A model generated the notes under the pieces. The model saw nothing but the letters and a program-made list of their open reading frames with translations, was not told where the DNA came from and searched no databases. This document shows positions 33,705 through 42,400 of a stretch of DNA of 64,000 nt, piece by piece. The position numbers were made by a program, and so were the translations under genes. The DNA is taken from contig CAIMOR010000407.1 in the NCBI GenBank assembly GCA_903843125.1, positions 31,153-95,152 of the forward strand. The letters are read 5' to 3'. The stretch's first letter is position 1. Every line of letters begins with the position of its first letter. The stretch is from an uncultured Rhodospirillales bacterium. Lineage in GTDB: Bacteria; Pseudomonadota; Alphaproteobacteria; Acetobacterales; Acetobacteraceae.

Positions 33705-35132
33705 TTACCCGGTTGCCCCAGCGCCTGGCTCAGGGTTGACCCCGAGGAAGCCCTGAACGGCGAGTGCCGCTGCGCGCATGGCCTGGGCTTCGCCACCCTC
33801 CGGGCGTCCCGGTCGAGTCGCATCATTCCAGGCATATAAGTCTAGATGCGCCCAGTGCAGCCCGGGTGTTACGAAACGTTGCAGAAAAAGCGCCGCGACT
33901 ACCGCTCCCGCCATCGGCTTGCTGCTGACGTTGCAGAGGTCGGCGACGTTACTGTCCAGCCACGAGTTGTACGCCGGGTGCAGCGGCAGGCGCCATACGG
34001 GCTCACAACTATTTGCACCCGCTTGCAGCACTATTTCTGCCAGGCCGTCATCGTTGGCGAACAGGGCCGGCAGGTCCGGTCCCAGGGCCACCCGGGCGGC
34101 ACCCGTCAGCGTCGCGAAATCCAGTATAAGGTCCGGGCGCTGTTCGCTGGCGAAGGTCAGCAGGTCGGCCAGCACCAGCCGCCCCTCGGCATCCGTATTG
34201 CCCACCTCCACGGTCAGACCGGCGCGGGTCTGCAGCACGTCCATCGGGCGGAAGCTGTTGCCGGCGACACTGTTCTCCACCGCGCCGACCAGCAGCAGGA
34301 CCCGCACCGGCAGGCGCCGCTGCATCAGCAACTCGGCCACGCCCAACGCGACCGCCGCACCGCCCATGTCCTTCTTCATGCGCAGCATGCCGGCCGAGGG
34401 CTTCAGGTCCAGGCCGCCGGTGTCGAAGCAGACACCCTTGCCACAGAGCGCCACCAGCGGTGCCCCTGCCGGGCCCCACTCAAGCATCGCGACCCGTGGC
34501 GCCCGCGGGCTGCCCTGACCAACCGCGGCGAGGCAGGGGAAGCCTGTGCTCAGCTCTTCGCCTTCGATCACCCGGCAGGTTGCACCGTGTTCGGCGCCGA
34601 GCGCCAGCACGGCCGCAGCCAACTCGGCCGGCCCCAGCAGATTGGCTGGCGTATTGATCAGGTCGCGCACCCGCCAGGTGGCGCGGACGGCGGCCAGGGC
34701 ATCGGCGCAGCCGGCCGGCACCGCCAGCACCGCGGGGGCGCGCTCGGCCGCCTTCAACTGCTGGTACCGATAGGCGCCGAGCCCCCAGCCCAGCACCGCA
34801 TGGTCCTGCAAAGCACTGTCACCGGCCACGCGCCAGGTGGTGCCGGCTGGCAAGGCGTAGGGCAGCGCGCCGAAACTGTGCGGAGTGGGGGGCGCCTCGC
34901 CAAGCCCGACCAGGGCACCGGCAAGCCCGGCCGACCCCGGCAGCAGCAGAACGTCCTGCGCCTTCGCACGGAAGCCGGCGGCCTGGACGAAGGCGGCGAT
35001 GGCAGCGGGAAGTTCGGCGAGCAGCGGCGCGAGCGTCGCCGGCGTGGCGCAGTACAGGGGCAGCGCAACGGGGACACTGGCCGCGTCGACAAGGCATTGC
35101 CCCACGGGGGGCGGTACGGTGCGAATCGTCAT
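33705..35132 (-). CDS. M17 leucyl aminopeptidase family protein
   Basis: From ATG 35132 this is a 475-residue metallopeptidase; a TTG at 35153 is the alternative. The N-terminal domain is divergent. The C-terminal catalytic domain has the family signature NTDAEGRL and the metal/catalytic residues in GKGVCFDTGGLDLKPSAGM, RMKKDMGGAA and VENSVAGNSFRPMDV. The last part, PMAGAVVAALFLQRFV then WAHLDLYAWN, completes the fold. It releases N-terminal amino acids from cytosolic peptides. It is divergent from the ABC exporter genes. Confidence 0.92.
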   Translation of the reverse strand: MTIRTVPPPVGQCLVDAASVPVALPLYCATPATLAPLLAELPAAIAAFVQAAGFRAKAQDVLLLPGSAGLAGALVGLGEAPPTPHSFGALPYALPAGTTWRVAGDSALQDHAVLGWGLGAYRYQQLKAAERAPAVLAVPAGCADALAAVRATWRVRDLINTPANLLGPAELAAAVLALGAEHGATCRVIEGEELSTGFPCLAAVGQGSPRAPRVAMLEWGPAGAPLVALCGKGVCFDTGGLDLKPSAGMLRMKKDMGGAAVALGVAELLMQRRLPVRVLLLVGAVENSVAGNSFRPMDVLQTRAGLTVEVGNTDAEGRLVLADLLTFASEQRPDLILDFATLTGAARVALGPDLPALFANDDGLAEIVLQAGANSCEPVWRLPLHPAYNSWLDSNVADLCNVSSKPMAGAVVAALFLQRFVTPGLHWAHLDLYAWNDATRPGRPEGGEAQAMRAAALAVQGFLGVNPEPGAGATG

Positions 35133-35171
35133 CAAGGGCTTCTCAAGGACCAAGCGGATGACAGAAGTTGG

Positions 35172-35201
35172 TTACGCTGTCACCCATGAAAAGCATATAT
35201 T
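35172..35201 (+). promoter_or_regulatory. Candidate promoter for the polysaccharide ABC exporter
   Basis: TTACGC (35172-35177), 18 nt, TATATT (35196-35201) lie in the divergent gap between the aminopeptidase and the permease gene, about 85 nt before the permease ATG. The region is notably AT-rich for this genome. Confidence 0.3.
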
Positions 35202-35290
35202 GCCAGCGCAGGAACCCAGCAGCCGGGCCTGCATTGGCCCACGGCCAACGGCCCTTCCTGGCAACAGGCGGCTGGGCTATAGGCGGCACC

Positions 35291-36142
35291 ATGTCCGCGT
35301 CCACCCCGGTTGCCGTCCAATCCCCGCCGGCCGTCACCTCCGATGCCTCCGCGCCCCGCCGCATCGGGCGAGCGCTGGACGATCTGAGCCTGGGCTTCAG
35401 CCGCTGGCGCTTGCCGGTGGCGCTGGCGCAGCTTGACATCCGCAACCGCTATCGCGGCTCCGTGCTGGGGCCGATGTGGCTGACGCTGTCCACGGCGGTG
35501 ACGTTCACGGCGCTCGGCTTCCTCTACGCCACGCTGTTCCATATGGACCTGCATGATTACTTGCCCTTCCTGGTCGTCAGCCTGATCCTGTGGAACGTGT
35601 TCTCCCAACTGATCGGCGAGGCGTGTACCTCGCTGACCGTGGCCGAGGGCATCATCCGCCAGTTGCCGCTGCCGTTCACAGTGCATGCGCTGCGCTGTCT
35701 GATGCGGAATGCCGTGATCGCCGCGCATAACTTGCCATTGATCCTCGTGGTCTTCCTGATATTCAGCATCAACCCTGGCCCCGGTGTGCTGCTGGCGATT
35801 CCGGGCATGATGCTGTTCATCCTGAACGGCTTCGCGGTGGTGATGTTCCTCGGCATGCTGTGCGCCCGGTTCCGTGACATCGGCCCGATCGTCGCCACGG
35901 TGACCCAGCTGGCCTTCTTCGTCTCGCCGGTGATCTGGAAGCCGGAACTGCTGCACGAACGCCAAGTCTGGCTGGTGCTGAACCCGGTCTACGACGTCAT
36001 GGAAGTGGTGCGCGGCCCCCTGTTGGGCCAGCCGCCCTCACTGCTGATCTGGGCGGCGGCGGCCGGCATCACCGTCCTGGTCTGCGGCCTGAGCTTCGCC
36101 TTTTTCGTGCGGTTTCGCGGCCGCATCGCGTTCTGGGTCTGA
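35291..36142 (+). CDS. Polysaccharide ABC-2 exporter permease (Wzm/KpsM-like)
   Basis: From ATG 35291 (AGGCGG 6 nt upstream) this is a 283-residue inner-membrane protein with six predicted segments. The ABC-2 pattern is visible: ALAQLDIRNRYRGSVLGPMW near the N-terminus, LPFLVVSLILWNVFSQLIGEA, then the late QLAFFVSPVIWKPELL and NPVYDVMEVVRGPLLG. Such permeases export O-antigen or capsule chains on lipid carriers. The ATPase gene follows after 3 nt. The N-terminal ~40 residues are Ala/Pro-rich and probably cytoplasmic. Confidence 0.92.
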   Translation: MSASTPVAVQSPPAVTSDASAPRRIGRALDDLSLGFSRWRLPVALAQLDIRNRYRGSVLGPMWLTLSTAVTFTALGFLYATLFHMDLHDYLPFLVVSLILWNVFSQLIGEACTSLTVAEGIIRQLPLPFTVHALRCLMRNAVIAAHNLPLILVVFLIFSINPGPGVLLAIPGMMLFILNGFAVVMFLGMLCARFRDIGPIVATVTQLAFFVSPVIWKPELLHERQVWLVLNPVYDVMEVVRGPLLGQPPSLLIWAAAAGITVLVCGLSFAFFVRFRGRIAFWV

Positions 36143-36145
36143 ATC

Positions 36146-36877
36146 ATGCCGCATATCCTGGCCGAGCGGCTGTCCATCGCCTTTCCACTTTACCATGTCG
36201 GTGCGCGTTCGCTGAAGAAGCGGCTGATGGCCAGCACCATCCCGCGGCTGCGGACCGACAGCAGCAACCGCGTCGTCGTGGCCGCGCTGAACGACCTCAG
36301 CTTCGAGGTCCGCAGCGGTGAGCGGGTGGCGCTGGTGGGCCATAACGGCGCTGGCAAGACCACCCTGCTGCGCACCCTGGCCGGGGTCTACGAACCTGTC
36401 GGTGGTCGGCTTGACGTCGAGGGGCGCATCGGTTCACTGATCGACCCCTCGGCGGGCATGGATATCGACGCGACCGGGCGCGAGAACATCGTCTTGCGCG
36501 GCTTGTTCCGCGGCCTGGACCAGAAGCAGAGCGAGGCCATGGCCGATGAGGCCGGCGCCTTCAGCGGTCTCGGCGAGTTCCTCGACGTCCCGATGCGAAC
36601 CTATTCCGCCGGCATGCAGGTACGTCTATCCTTCGCCATCGCCACGTTGATGCAGCCTGAGGTGCTGCTGATGGATGAATGGTTTTCCGCCGGAGATGCC
36701 GACTTCATGGCCAAGGCACAGCAGCGCCTTGAGGAACTAGTCCGCAACGCCGAAATCCTTGTACTGGCCAGTCACAGCATGGCGATCGTGCGCGCCTGGT
36801 GCACTCGCGCCATCCGCCTTGAGGGCGGGCGGGTGGTGGATGACGGTCCGGTGGAGCAGGTCTTGGCGGGGATGTAG
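36146..36877 (+). CDS. Polysaccharide ABC exporter ATP-binding protein (Wzt/KpsT-like)
   Basis: This 243-residue ATPase has Walker A GHNGAGKT, a Q-loop-like region in GRIGSLIDPSAGMD, the signature YSAGMQVRL, Walker B EVLLMDEWF and the switch histidine in LASHSM. The N-terminal FPLYHVGARSLKKRLMAS is typical of capsule/O-antigen exporters. It lacks the C-terminal carbohydrate-binding extension of O9a-type Wzt, so it is of the shorter KpsT-like class. Its TAG stop directly abuts the CTA (minus-strand TAG) of hldE with no base between. Confidence 0.92.
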   Translation: MPHILAERLSIAFPLYHVGARSLKKRLMASTIPRLRTDSSNRVVVAALNDLSFEVRSGERVALVGHNGAGKTTLLRTLAGVYEPVGGRLDVEGRIGSLIDPSAGMDIDATGRENIVLRGLFRGLDQKQSEAMADEAGAFSGLGEFLDVPMRTYSAGMQVRLSFAIATLMQPEVLLMDEWFSAGDADFMAKAQQRLEELVRNAEILVLASHSMAIVRAWCTRAIRLEGGRVVDDGPVEQVLAGM

Positions 36878-38290
36878 CTACCCCTTTGCCGCCTCGATGA
36901 TGCGGGTGCTCGAATAGCCCTCGTGGAACCGCACGGCGACCACCTGGCCGCCGCGGGCACGGACGAAATCAGCGCCGACGATGGCTTCCTTGCCGCCCGA
37001 CGCCTCGGCACTGTAGTCGCCACCCTTGGCCAGCACGTCCGGCGCCACCGCTTCGATCAGCTGGGCCGGCGTGTCCTCGGCGAAGCCGACCACGTAGTCC
37101 ACCGCGGCCAAGCCGGCACAGACCTCGGCGCGGTCGGCAAAGGTGTTGACCGGGCGGGTCGGGCCCTTCAGCCGGCGGACGCTGGCATCCTCGTTCAGCC
37201 CCAGCACCAGCACATCTCCCAGCCTGCGGCAGGCGGCGAGCATGCGGACATGGCCGGGATGCAGGATGTCGAAGCAGCCATTGGTGAAGACGATGCGCCG
37301 GCCGCGCCGCCGTTCCGCCGCCAGCAGCGGCAGCAGGGTTTCCAGCGGCAATACCTTGGAGGCAGCGCCGGCCCGGGCCCGACGCTCCGCCATGTCCCGT
37401 GCCGTGACCACATAAGTGCCGGCGTGGGAGACGGCGATGCTGGCGGCCAAGTTGGCCGAGGTGACCGCCTCCGCCACGCTGGCGCCACCGGCGATGGCGA
37501 TGGCCAGCGCGGCGATCACGGTATCGCCGGCGCCGGAGACATCGAACACCTCCTGTGCCTCGGTCGGCACCTGGGCGTCGCTGCCATCGGCGCCGGCCAG
37601 CAGCATGCCATCAGCGCCCAGCGTCACCACCAGGTTGCCGAAGCCGTGCTGGGTCAGCGCAGCGCGGGCGCGCTCGGCCATGGTGCCGGCGGTGCCGAAC
37701 AGCAACTCGAACTCCTTGCGGTTCGGCTTCAACAGGAAGGCGCCGGCGTAGCGGGCGGGGTCGGCCTGCTTCGGGTCCACCAGGCAGCGCAGCCCGGCCG
37801 CGGACGCGGCGGCGATGAAGGCGGCAGGGTCCGGCAGGCAGCCCTTGGCGTAATCCGAGAGGATGACCAGGTCGGCATCGGCCAAGGCCGCGGTAAAGGC
37901 GGCCAGCAGCGCGGCGCGTGCGCTGTCGCTGACGCTGGCATCGGTGTCGAAGCGGACGATCTGCTGAGTGCCGGCAACCAGGCGCGTCTTCTGGGTGGTG
38001 GGCTGGGCGGTGTCCGTCACCAGCGCCGCCTGCACGCCGTGCGCCGCGACCAGCCGCTCCACCTCGGCGCCGGCGGCATCGGCACCGACCACGCCGAGCA
38101 GCGTGCAGCGCCCACCCATGGCGGCGACGTTCGCGGCCACGTTGGCGGCCCCGCCGGGACGAACATCCTCCCGCACCGTGCGCAGCACCGGCACCGGGGC
38201 TTCAGGCGAGATGCGGGTGACCTCGCCGAGCAGATAGCGGTCCAGCATCACGTCGCCGACGACGAGGATGTTGGGCGCGGTGCCGGTCAC
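36878..38290 (-). CDS. hldE: Bifunctional heptose-7-phosphate kinase/heptose-1-phosphate adenylyltransferase HldE
   Basis: From GTG 38290 this is a 470-residue protein (E. coli HldE is 477). The N-terminal PfkB-type kinase has VVGDVMLDRYLLGEVTRISPEAPVPVL, PGGAANVAANVAAMGG and the anion-hole VSGAGDTVIAALAIA. The C-terminal nucleotidyltransferase has FTNGCFDILHPGHVRML, VRRLKGPTRPVN and GGKEAIVGADFV. HldE makes ADP-D-glycero-beta-D-manno-heptose precursors for LPS core. GGAG lies 8 nt before the GTG, which overlaps the double-glycosyltransferase stop (GTGA). It ends the 9.7-kb minus-strand operon that also encodes a second, HddA-type kinase. Confidence 0.95.
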   Translation of the reverse strand: MTGTAPNILVVGDVMLDRYLLGEVTRISPEAPVPVLRTVREDVRPGGAANVAANVAAMGGRCTLLGVVGADAAGAEVERLVAAHGVQAALVTDTAQPTTQKTRLVAGTQQIVRFDTDASVSDSARAALLAAFTAALADADLVILSDYAKGCLPDPAAFIAAASAAGLRCLVDPKQADPARYAGAFLLKPNRKEFELLFGTAGTMAERARAALTQHGFGNLVVTLGADGMLLAGADGSDAQVPTEAQEVFDVSGAGDTVIAALAIAIAGGASVAEAVTSANLAASIAVSHAGTYVVTARDMAERRARAGAASKVLPLETLLPLLAAERRRGRRIVFTNGCFDILHPGHVRMLAACRRLGDVLVLGLNEDASVRRLKGPTRPVNTFADRAEVCAGLAAVDYVVGFAEDTPAQLIEAVAPDVLAKGGDYSAEASGGKEAIVGADFVRARGGQVVAVRFHEGYSSTRIIEAAKG

Positions 38291-41200
38291 GAGCCGCTCC
38301 AGGACCACCAATGCTGCTCGTAGCGATTGTCGTTGAACAGTTCGTAGTGCGGGCGCTGCGGCAATTCGAATACCTGCTGGTGCCGTGCCGCCAGGTCGCG
38401 CTTGGCGCCCATCAGCAACCCGTAGACGTGGCGGGCATAATTGACGCCGCGGAGGCGGCTGGAGATGCGGCGCGGCAGTTGCTCCAAGCCACGCAGGATG
38501 GCCAGTGCCTCGGCGGTTGCGTGCTGTGCTTGGGCTGCCCATTCCGGCGAAACGTCCGGCCTGGTGCCAAGGTAGCGGGCGAGCGCGTCGGCCAGGTCGA
38601 AGTCGCTGCTCAGGTGCCCGCAGAAGGACTTGCGGTAGTTGAGTGCCGTGCGCAGCAGTGCAACGGCGTCCTCGGCGGGGCGGTCGGCGAAGGCGTAGCG
38701 CATGCCGGCCGGGCTGCGCCACAGGTACCAGGCGCGCAGATCCTCGATCTCGGCGCGCGGGTGTGCCGTGGTGCGCTCCTCCGGATAGTTGTTGAACACG
38801 CCGAGCATCCTCGGCACATGCACCGAGCGGATGTACGGCATCACCCGGTTCTTGAACTCGGTATCACCGGCAGCGCGATAGGTCTCGTCGTAGTAGCCGA
38901 AGCGTTCGTGGATGCTGCGCCGATACAGCCCGCCGACCCAGGAGAGGTAGCAGGTCTCCAGGTAGACCAGGTCCTGGCGGTAGCCGGTGCGGTCATAGGG
39001 CATGACGTCGCCGGCATAGACACCGGCGGCGTCGACATCCGTCACCAGGCTGTCGGCCATGGCCCAGTCGGCGCCCGGGTCGGCGTCCAGCGCAGCCGCC
39101 AACTGGCGCAGCGCGTCGGGGTGCAGTCCCTCGTCCGCGCCGAGGAAGGCAAGGTAGGGTGCCCGGGCCAGGCCGATGCCGCGGTTCCATGCCTTCTGGA
39201 TGGTCTCCCGGCCAGCCGAGCGTGCATAAACCACCGGCAGCGGCGTATGGGCCAGGAAGGCCTCCATGGCTGCGTGCTCGTCAGCCGGGGAGTTGCTGTC
39301 GACCAGCACCACTTCCAACTCGCCACGCTGGGCAATGGTCTGCTGCGCCAAGCAACCCAGCAGCGTCGGCAGCTTGTCCGCGGCATTGTACAGCGAGACG
39401 ATCACGGAGACCTTGCGCGGCGTATTGCCGCGGCGGTCGTCCACCGCCGCCAGCGGCAAGTCGGCGCGCACGAGGTTGCGCTCGCGTGCCGCCTGCATTA
39501 GCGCCAGGCAGCGCCCCTCGCTGAGGTCGGGGCGCCCGAAAAGTGCCTCGGCGGTCGCGGCCTCGTGGTGGAAGCCATTCGCTTCCAGGGTGGCGCGGAC
39601 GAAGGCAAGGTCGCCATGATTGTCGCGCCCTAGCCACCGCATGACCCGCAGCGCGTAGGTGGCGGCCACGAGGTCGTTGCCAAGTCGGCGTTCCAGTCGG
39701 CCCATCTCGCGGAACAGTGGTACCCGATTGACCAAGTGGTCGTTGATCCGGCGAGAAAGCGTCAACAGTTTCAGCCGGGCTTCGGCCTCCGTGAACTCGG
39801 GCAGCACCAGCATCTGCCGCCGCAGCAGGTCCCACCGGCGGCTGCGGTCTATCTGCAGGAAGGTGCGTGGAGAGAGACCAGCATAGCGATTGACAGCCTG
39901 GCGGATGGTTTCCTTGGCTGCCCAGTGCAGGCCGCCCCGCCGCTGGCGGTTCAGGTCTCGCATGAGGGCCGAAGCCCGGCCCCCCACCACTGCGAGCCGG
40001 CGCAGCGGCCGGCTGACGAAGCGCGGGGTTAGCGGCGCCACCAAGCCGGCGACGAAGCGGCCAGCATCGATCGGCTGCCTCACCATCTTCATCAAGCTGG
40101 ACCGCGGCGCCAACTGCGCCAGCGCGGCGAAGTGCGCGGCAAGTTCCACCACGGTCTGCCGAGCGTCCAGGTCGACGGCGCCGCTCGGGCGGTAGATGTC
40201 GTCGAATGCGGTGGGCCGTGCCCGCGGCAGCCGACGCATGGCGGCAACCAGTGCATCGCGGCGGCTGTCATAGTTGCGCAACAGGTCCGCCGTGGCACTG
40301 GCGGCGGTGCGAGCACAGTCGATATCGACCACCAACCAGTTCAGCTCAGGCAGCACGCGTAGCAACCACTGCGCCACCCCAGCGTGGCGAGACAGCAACA
40401 CCGGGCAACCGGCAGCCAGCGCCTCGAGCGCTGTAAGGTTGAACGTGTCGTGTCGCGACGGCAGCAGCAGCACGGTGCGGCCGGCTAGCAGGCGCTGCAC
40501 CTCGTCCCTCGGTATGCTGCCGAGGATCTCGGGCTGCAACTTGCGTAGCCGCGCCATGCCGGTGAGGAAACCGGCCGAGCCGATCCCAAGCCGGTTCGGC
40601 CCTTCCGGCCCCGCGATCAGCAGTCGACGGTAGAGGCTACGATCAAGGCACCAGGCAAGGTCCAGGAACAGGTCCGGGCCTTTCCACTTTTCCCGTCGGC
40701 CAATGAAGGCAAGGTCCGGTGGGCCGTCAGGCCTGATCGCGCTCTTGGCCTCGATGTTGCCGACCGCGCTCATCGGGTCGACCAGGTTGACCTTCAGGCC
40801 GAGCCTTGATTCCCATTCCGCGGCGTAGCTTGCGCTGATGGCGTAGCGAGCATCGGCGGCACGGAACTGCAGATCTTCCTTCAGCCGAAGTTCGTCCAAC
40901 TGCGCATTGCCGTCGCCGGGTGCGGGCCAGCCGGCCGCCCAAGCAGCGGAAAGCGTGCCATGCATGGCGACCACAACGCTGCCACAGGCCACTCCCTCGG
41001 CTTCCAGTGCCGAGCGGATGAAGACGCCGTGCTGGCAATAATCCGGCACGTCTACGACGTCGAACCCCTGGCCGGGCAAGTGCCGTACGATACTCTGTGC
41101 CAGGTTTCGCGCGTCGCGATAGGCCCATAGAAGGTGGCGCTGGTCCTTAGGAAGGTGTTCCGGCACGGCGCGGTATTCGGCCACGTAGGGCACCGGGAAG

Positions 41201-41403
41201 GCATTGGCCGGGCGAACTGCGCCAGGATTCTCGGCGCGCAGAAAGTAGTAAAACCGGTCCTGCGGGCGCTGCGCGATAATGCGATGATACACGGTCTGCC
41301 CGCCGCCCAGGCTGCGGAACAGGTCGAAATCGGTGATCAACACATCGCGCCCGGTGGAGCATTCGTTAGCGTAGGCGGCGGTGACGGCGGCAATTTCGTT
41401 CAT
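38287..41403 (-). CDS. Two-domain glycosyltransferase (GT4 + GT2), 1038 residues
   Basis: From ATG 41403. The N-terminal half (about 1-400) is GT4/GT-B-like: DLFRSLGGGQTVYHRII near the start, LAFIGRREKWKGPDLFLDL, and the C-terminal-domain motif LLLPSRHDTFNLTALEALAAGCPVLLS. A helical spacer of ~250 residues follows. The C-terminal half is a GT2 transferase: KVSVIVSLYNAADKLPTLLGC, EVVLVDSNSPADEH, KAWNRGIGLARAPYLAFLGADEGLHP and AAGDTEFKNRV, then a ~170-residue tail. Two activities in one chain suggest processive or two-step sugar addition to the heptose-containing polysaccharide. It lies 4 nt after the HddA-like gene and overlaps hldE. No membrane segments are seen. Confidence 0.88.
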   Translation of the reverse strand: MNEIAAVTAAYANECSTGRDVLITDFDLFRSLGGGQTVYHRIIAQRPQDRFYYFLRAENPGAVRPANAFPVPYVAEYRAVPEHLPKDQRHLLWAYRDARNLAQSIVRHLPGQGFDVVDVPDYCQHGVFIRSALEAEGVACGSVVVAMHGTLSAAWAAGWPAPGDGNAQLDELRLKEDLQFRAADARYAISASYAAEWESRLGLKVNLVDPMSAVGNIEAKSAIRPDGPPDLAFIGRREKWKGPDLFLDLAWCLDRSLYRRLLIAGPEGPNRLGIGSAGFLTGMARLRKLQPEILGSIPRDEVQRLLAGRTVLLLPSRHDTFNLTALEALAAGCPVLLSRHAGVAQWLLRVLPELNWLVVDIDCARTAASATADLLRNYDSRRDALVAAMRRLPRARPTAFDDIYRPSGAVDLDARQTVVELAAHFAALAQLAPRSSLMKMVRQPIDAGRFVAGLVAPLTPRFVSRPLRRLAVVGGRASALMRDLNRQRRGGLHWAAKETIRQAVNRYAGLSPRTFLQIDRSRRWDLLRRQMLVLPEFTEAEARLKLLTLSRRINDHLVNRVPLFREMGRLERRLGNDLVAATYALRVMRWLGRDNHGDLAFVRATLEANGFHHEAATAEALFGRPDLSEGRCLALMQAARERNLVRADLPLAAVDDRRGNTPRKVSVIVSLYNAADKLPTLLGCLAQQTIAQRGELEVVLVDSNSPADEHAAMEAFLAHTPLPVVYARSAGRETIQKAWNRGIGLARAPYLAFLGADEGLHPDALRQLAAALDADPGADWAMADSLVTDVDAAGVYAGDVMPYDRTGYRQDLVYLETCYLSWVGGLYRRSIHERFGYYDETYRAAGDTEFKNRVMPYIRSVHVPRMLGVFNNYPEERTTAHPRAEIEDLRAWYLWRSPAGMRYAFADRPAEDAVALLRTALNYRKSFCGHLSSDFDLADALARYLGTRPDVSPEWAAQAQHATAEALAILRGLEQLPRRISSRLRGVNYARHVYGLLMGAKRDLAARHQQVFELPQRPHYELFNDNRYEQHWWSWSGS

Positions 41404-41407
41404 ACGC

Positions 41408-42400
41408 TCAGCCGGCCAATATGGTGGAGCCGATGGTGTCGAGCCCGATCGGGATGATGACGACATTCTGTAGGGCTTCGCGGAAACGAGCTTGGCGCTC
41501 GAGGGGCACCAGCATCATCAAAAACCCGCCGGAGCCGGCCCCGCACAACTTGCCGCCCAGCGCTCCGGAAGACCGTGCGGCTTCGTACAGCGCATCGATC
41601 TGCGGTGACGAAACCTTCGAGGAGAGCCGCTTCTTGGTCTCCCAGCCTTCATGCAGCATGGCTCCGAATTCCGTGAGCATCCGGTCGGGATCGATGCCTT
41701 CCAGCACGCCGACGGCCTGGTCGGTCAACGCCAACAGGTGCGACAGGTCGCGGTCCGAGGCGCCGGAGCGGGTCTTCTCCATCTGCTCCTCCAGCGTCGC
41801 CGAGGCGAAACGGGTGACACCGGTATACAGCAGGAACAGAGAGCCGGTCAGCGCGGCCAAGCACTGGCCAGTCATTTGGATCGGCGTCAGCCGGGTGCGG
41901 TCGCGTTCGAAGTCGAACCGGTTCAGCCCGCCAAAAGCAGCATGGTACTGATCCTGGACGCCAACGTTCTCGCTGAGCAACTCACGTTCGACGAAGACCG
42001 CCTGGTGCGCCAAGTCCAGCTTGGTCATTTGCCGCTTCTGCAGCGCCGCCACCAGGTTCAGGAAGCCGACGGTGAAGCTGCTGCTGCTGCCAAGGCCGCT
42101 CTTCGCTGGTAGGTCCGCCATGATCGAGAGATCGAGCGCCTCTTGCACTTCGTAGTGATCGATCACGCTACGGATCACCGGGTGCTGGATCTCGCTTGCC
42201 GCCGAGACGGTTTCGATGCGCGAGTAGCTGACTCGGTAGCGGTAGTCGAGAATGGAGGAGATGCGCAGCGCTGAAATGTAGACGTACTTGTCGATCGCCA
42301 TGCCGAGCACGGCGCCGCGGCTACGGTTGAAGTAGTCGGGGTAGTCGGTGCCACCGCCGAAGAAGGAGACGCGCAGCGGGGTGCGGGAGACGATCATCAT
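41408..42400 (-). CDS. hddA: GHMP-family sugar kinase, D-glycero-D-manno-heptose 7-phosphate kinase (HddA-like)
   Basis: This 330-residue kinase opens IVSRTPLRVSFFGGGTDYPDYF and GAVLGMAIDKYVYI, the pattern of HddA and related heptose kinases. It has the GHMP phosphate loop PAKSGLGSSSSFTVGFLNL and the C-terminal KLCGAGSGGFLMMLVP. HddA makes alpha-heptose 1,7-bisphosphate on the GDP-heptose branch used for capsules, S-layers and O-antigens. Its start overlaps the SDR stop (ATGATGA). GmhA and a nucleotidyltransferase/GmhB fusion in the neighbouring operon supply the other steps. Related GHMP kinases act on fucose or galactose, but the heptose context favours HddA. Confidence 0.82.
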   Translation of the reverse strand: MMIVSRTPLRVSFFGGGTDYPDYFNRSRGAVLGMAIDKYVYISALRISSILDYRYRVSYSRIETVSAASEIQHPVIRSVIDHYEVQEALDLSIMADLPAKSGLGSSSSFTVGFLNLVAALQKRQMTKLDLAHQAVFVERELLSENVGVQDQYHAAFGGLNRFDFERDRTRLTPIQMTGQCLAALTGSLFLLYTGVTRFASATLEEQMEKTRSGASDRDLSHLLALTDQAVGVLEGIDPDRMLTEFGAMLHEGWETKKRLSSKVSSPQIDALYEAARSSGALGGKLCGAGSGGFLMMLVPLERQARFREALQNVVIIPIGLDTIGSTILAG

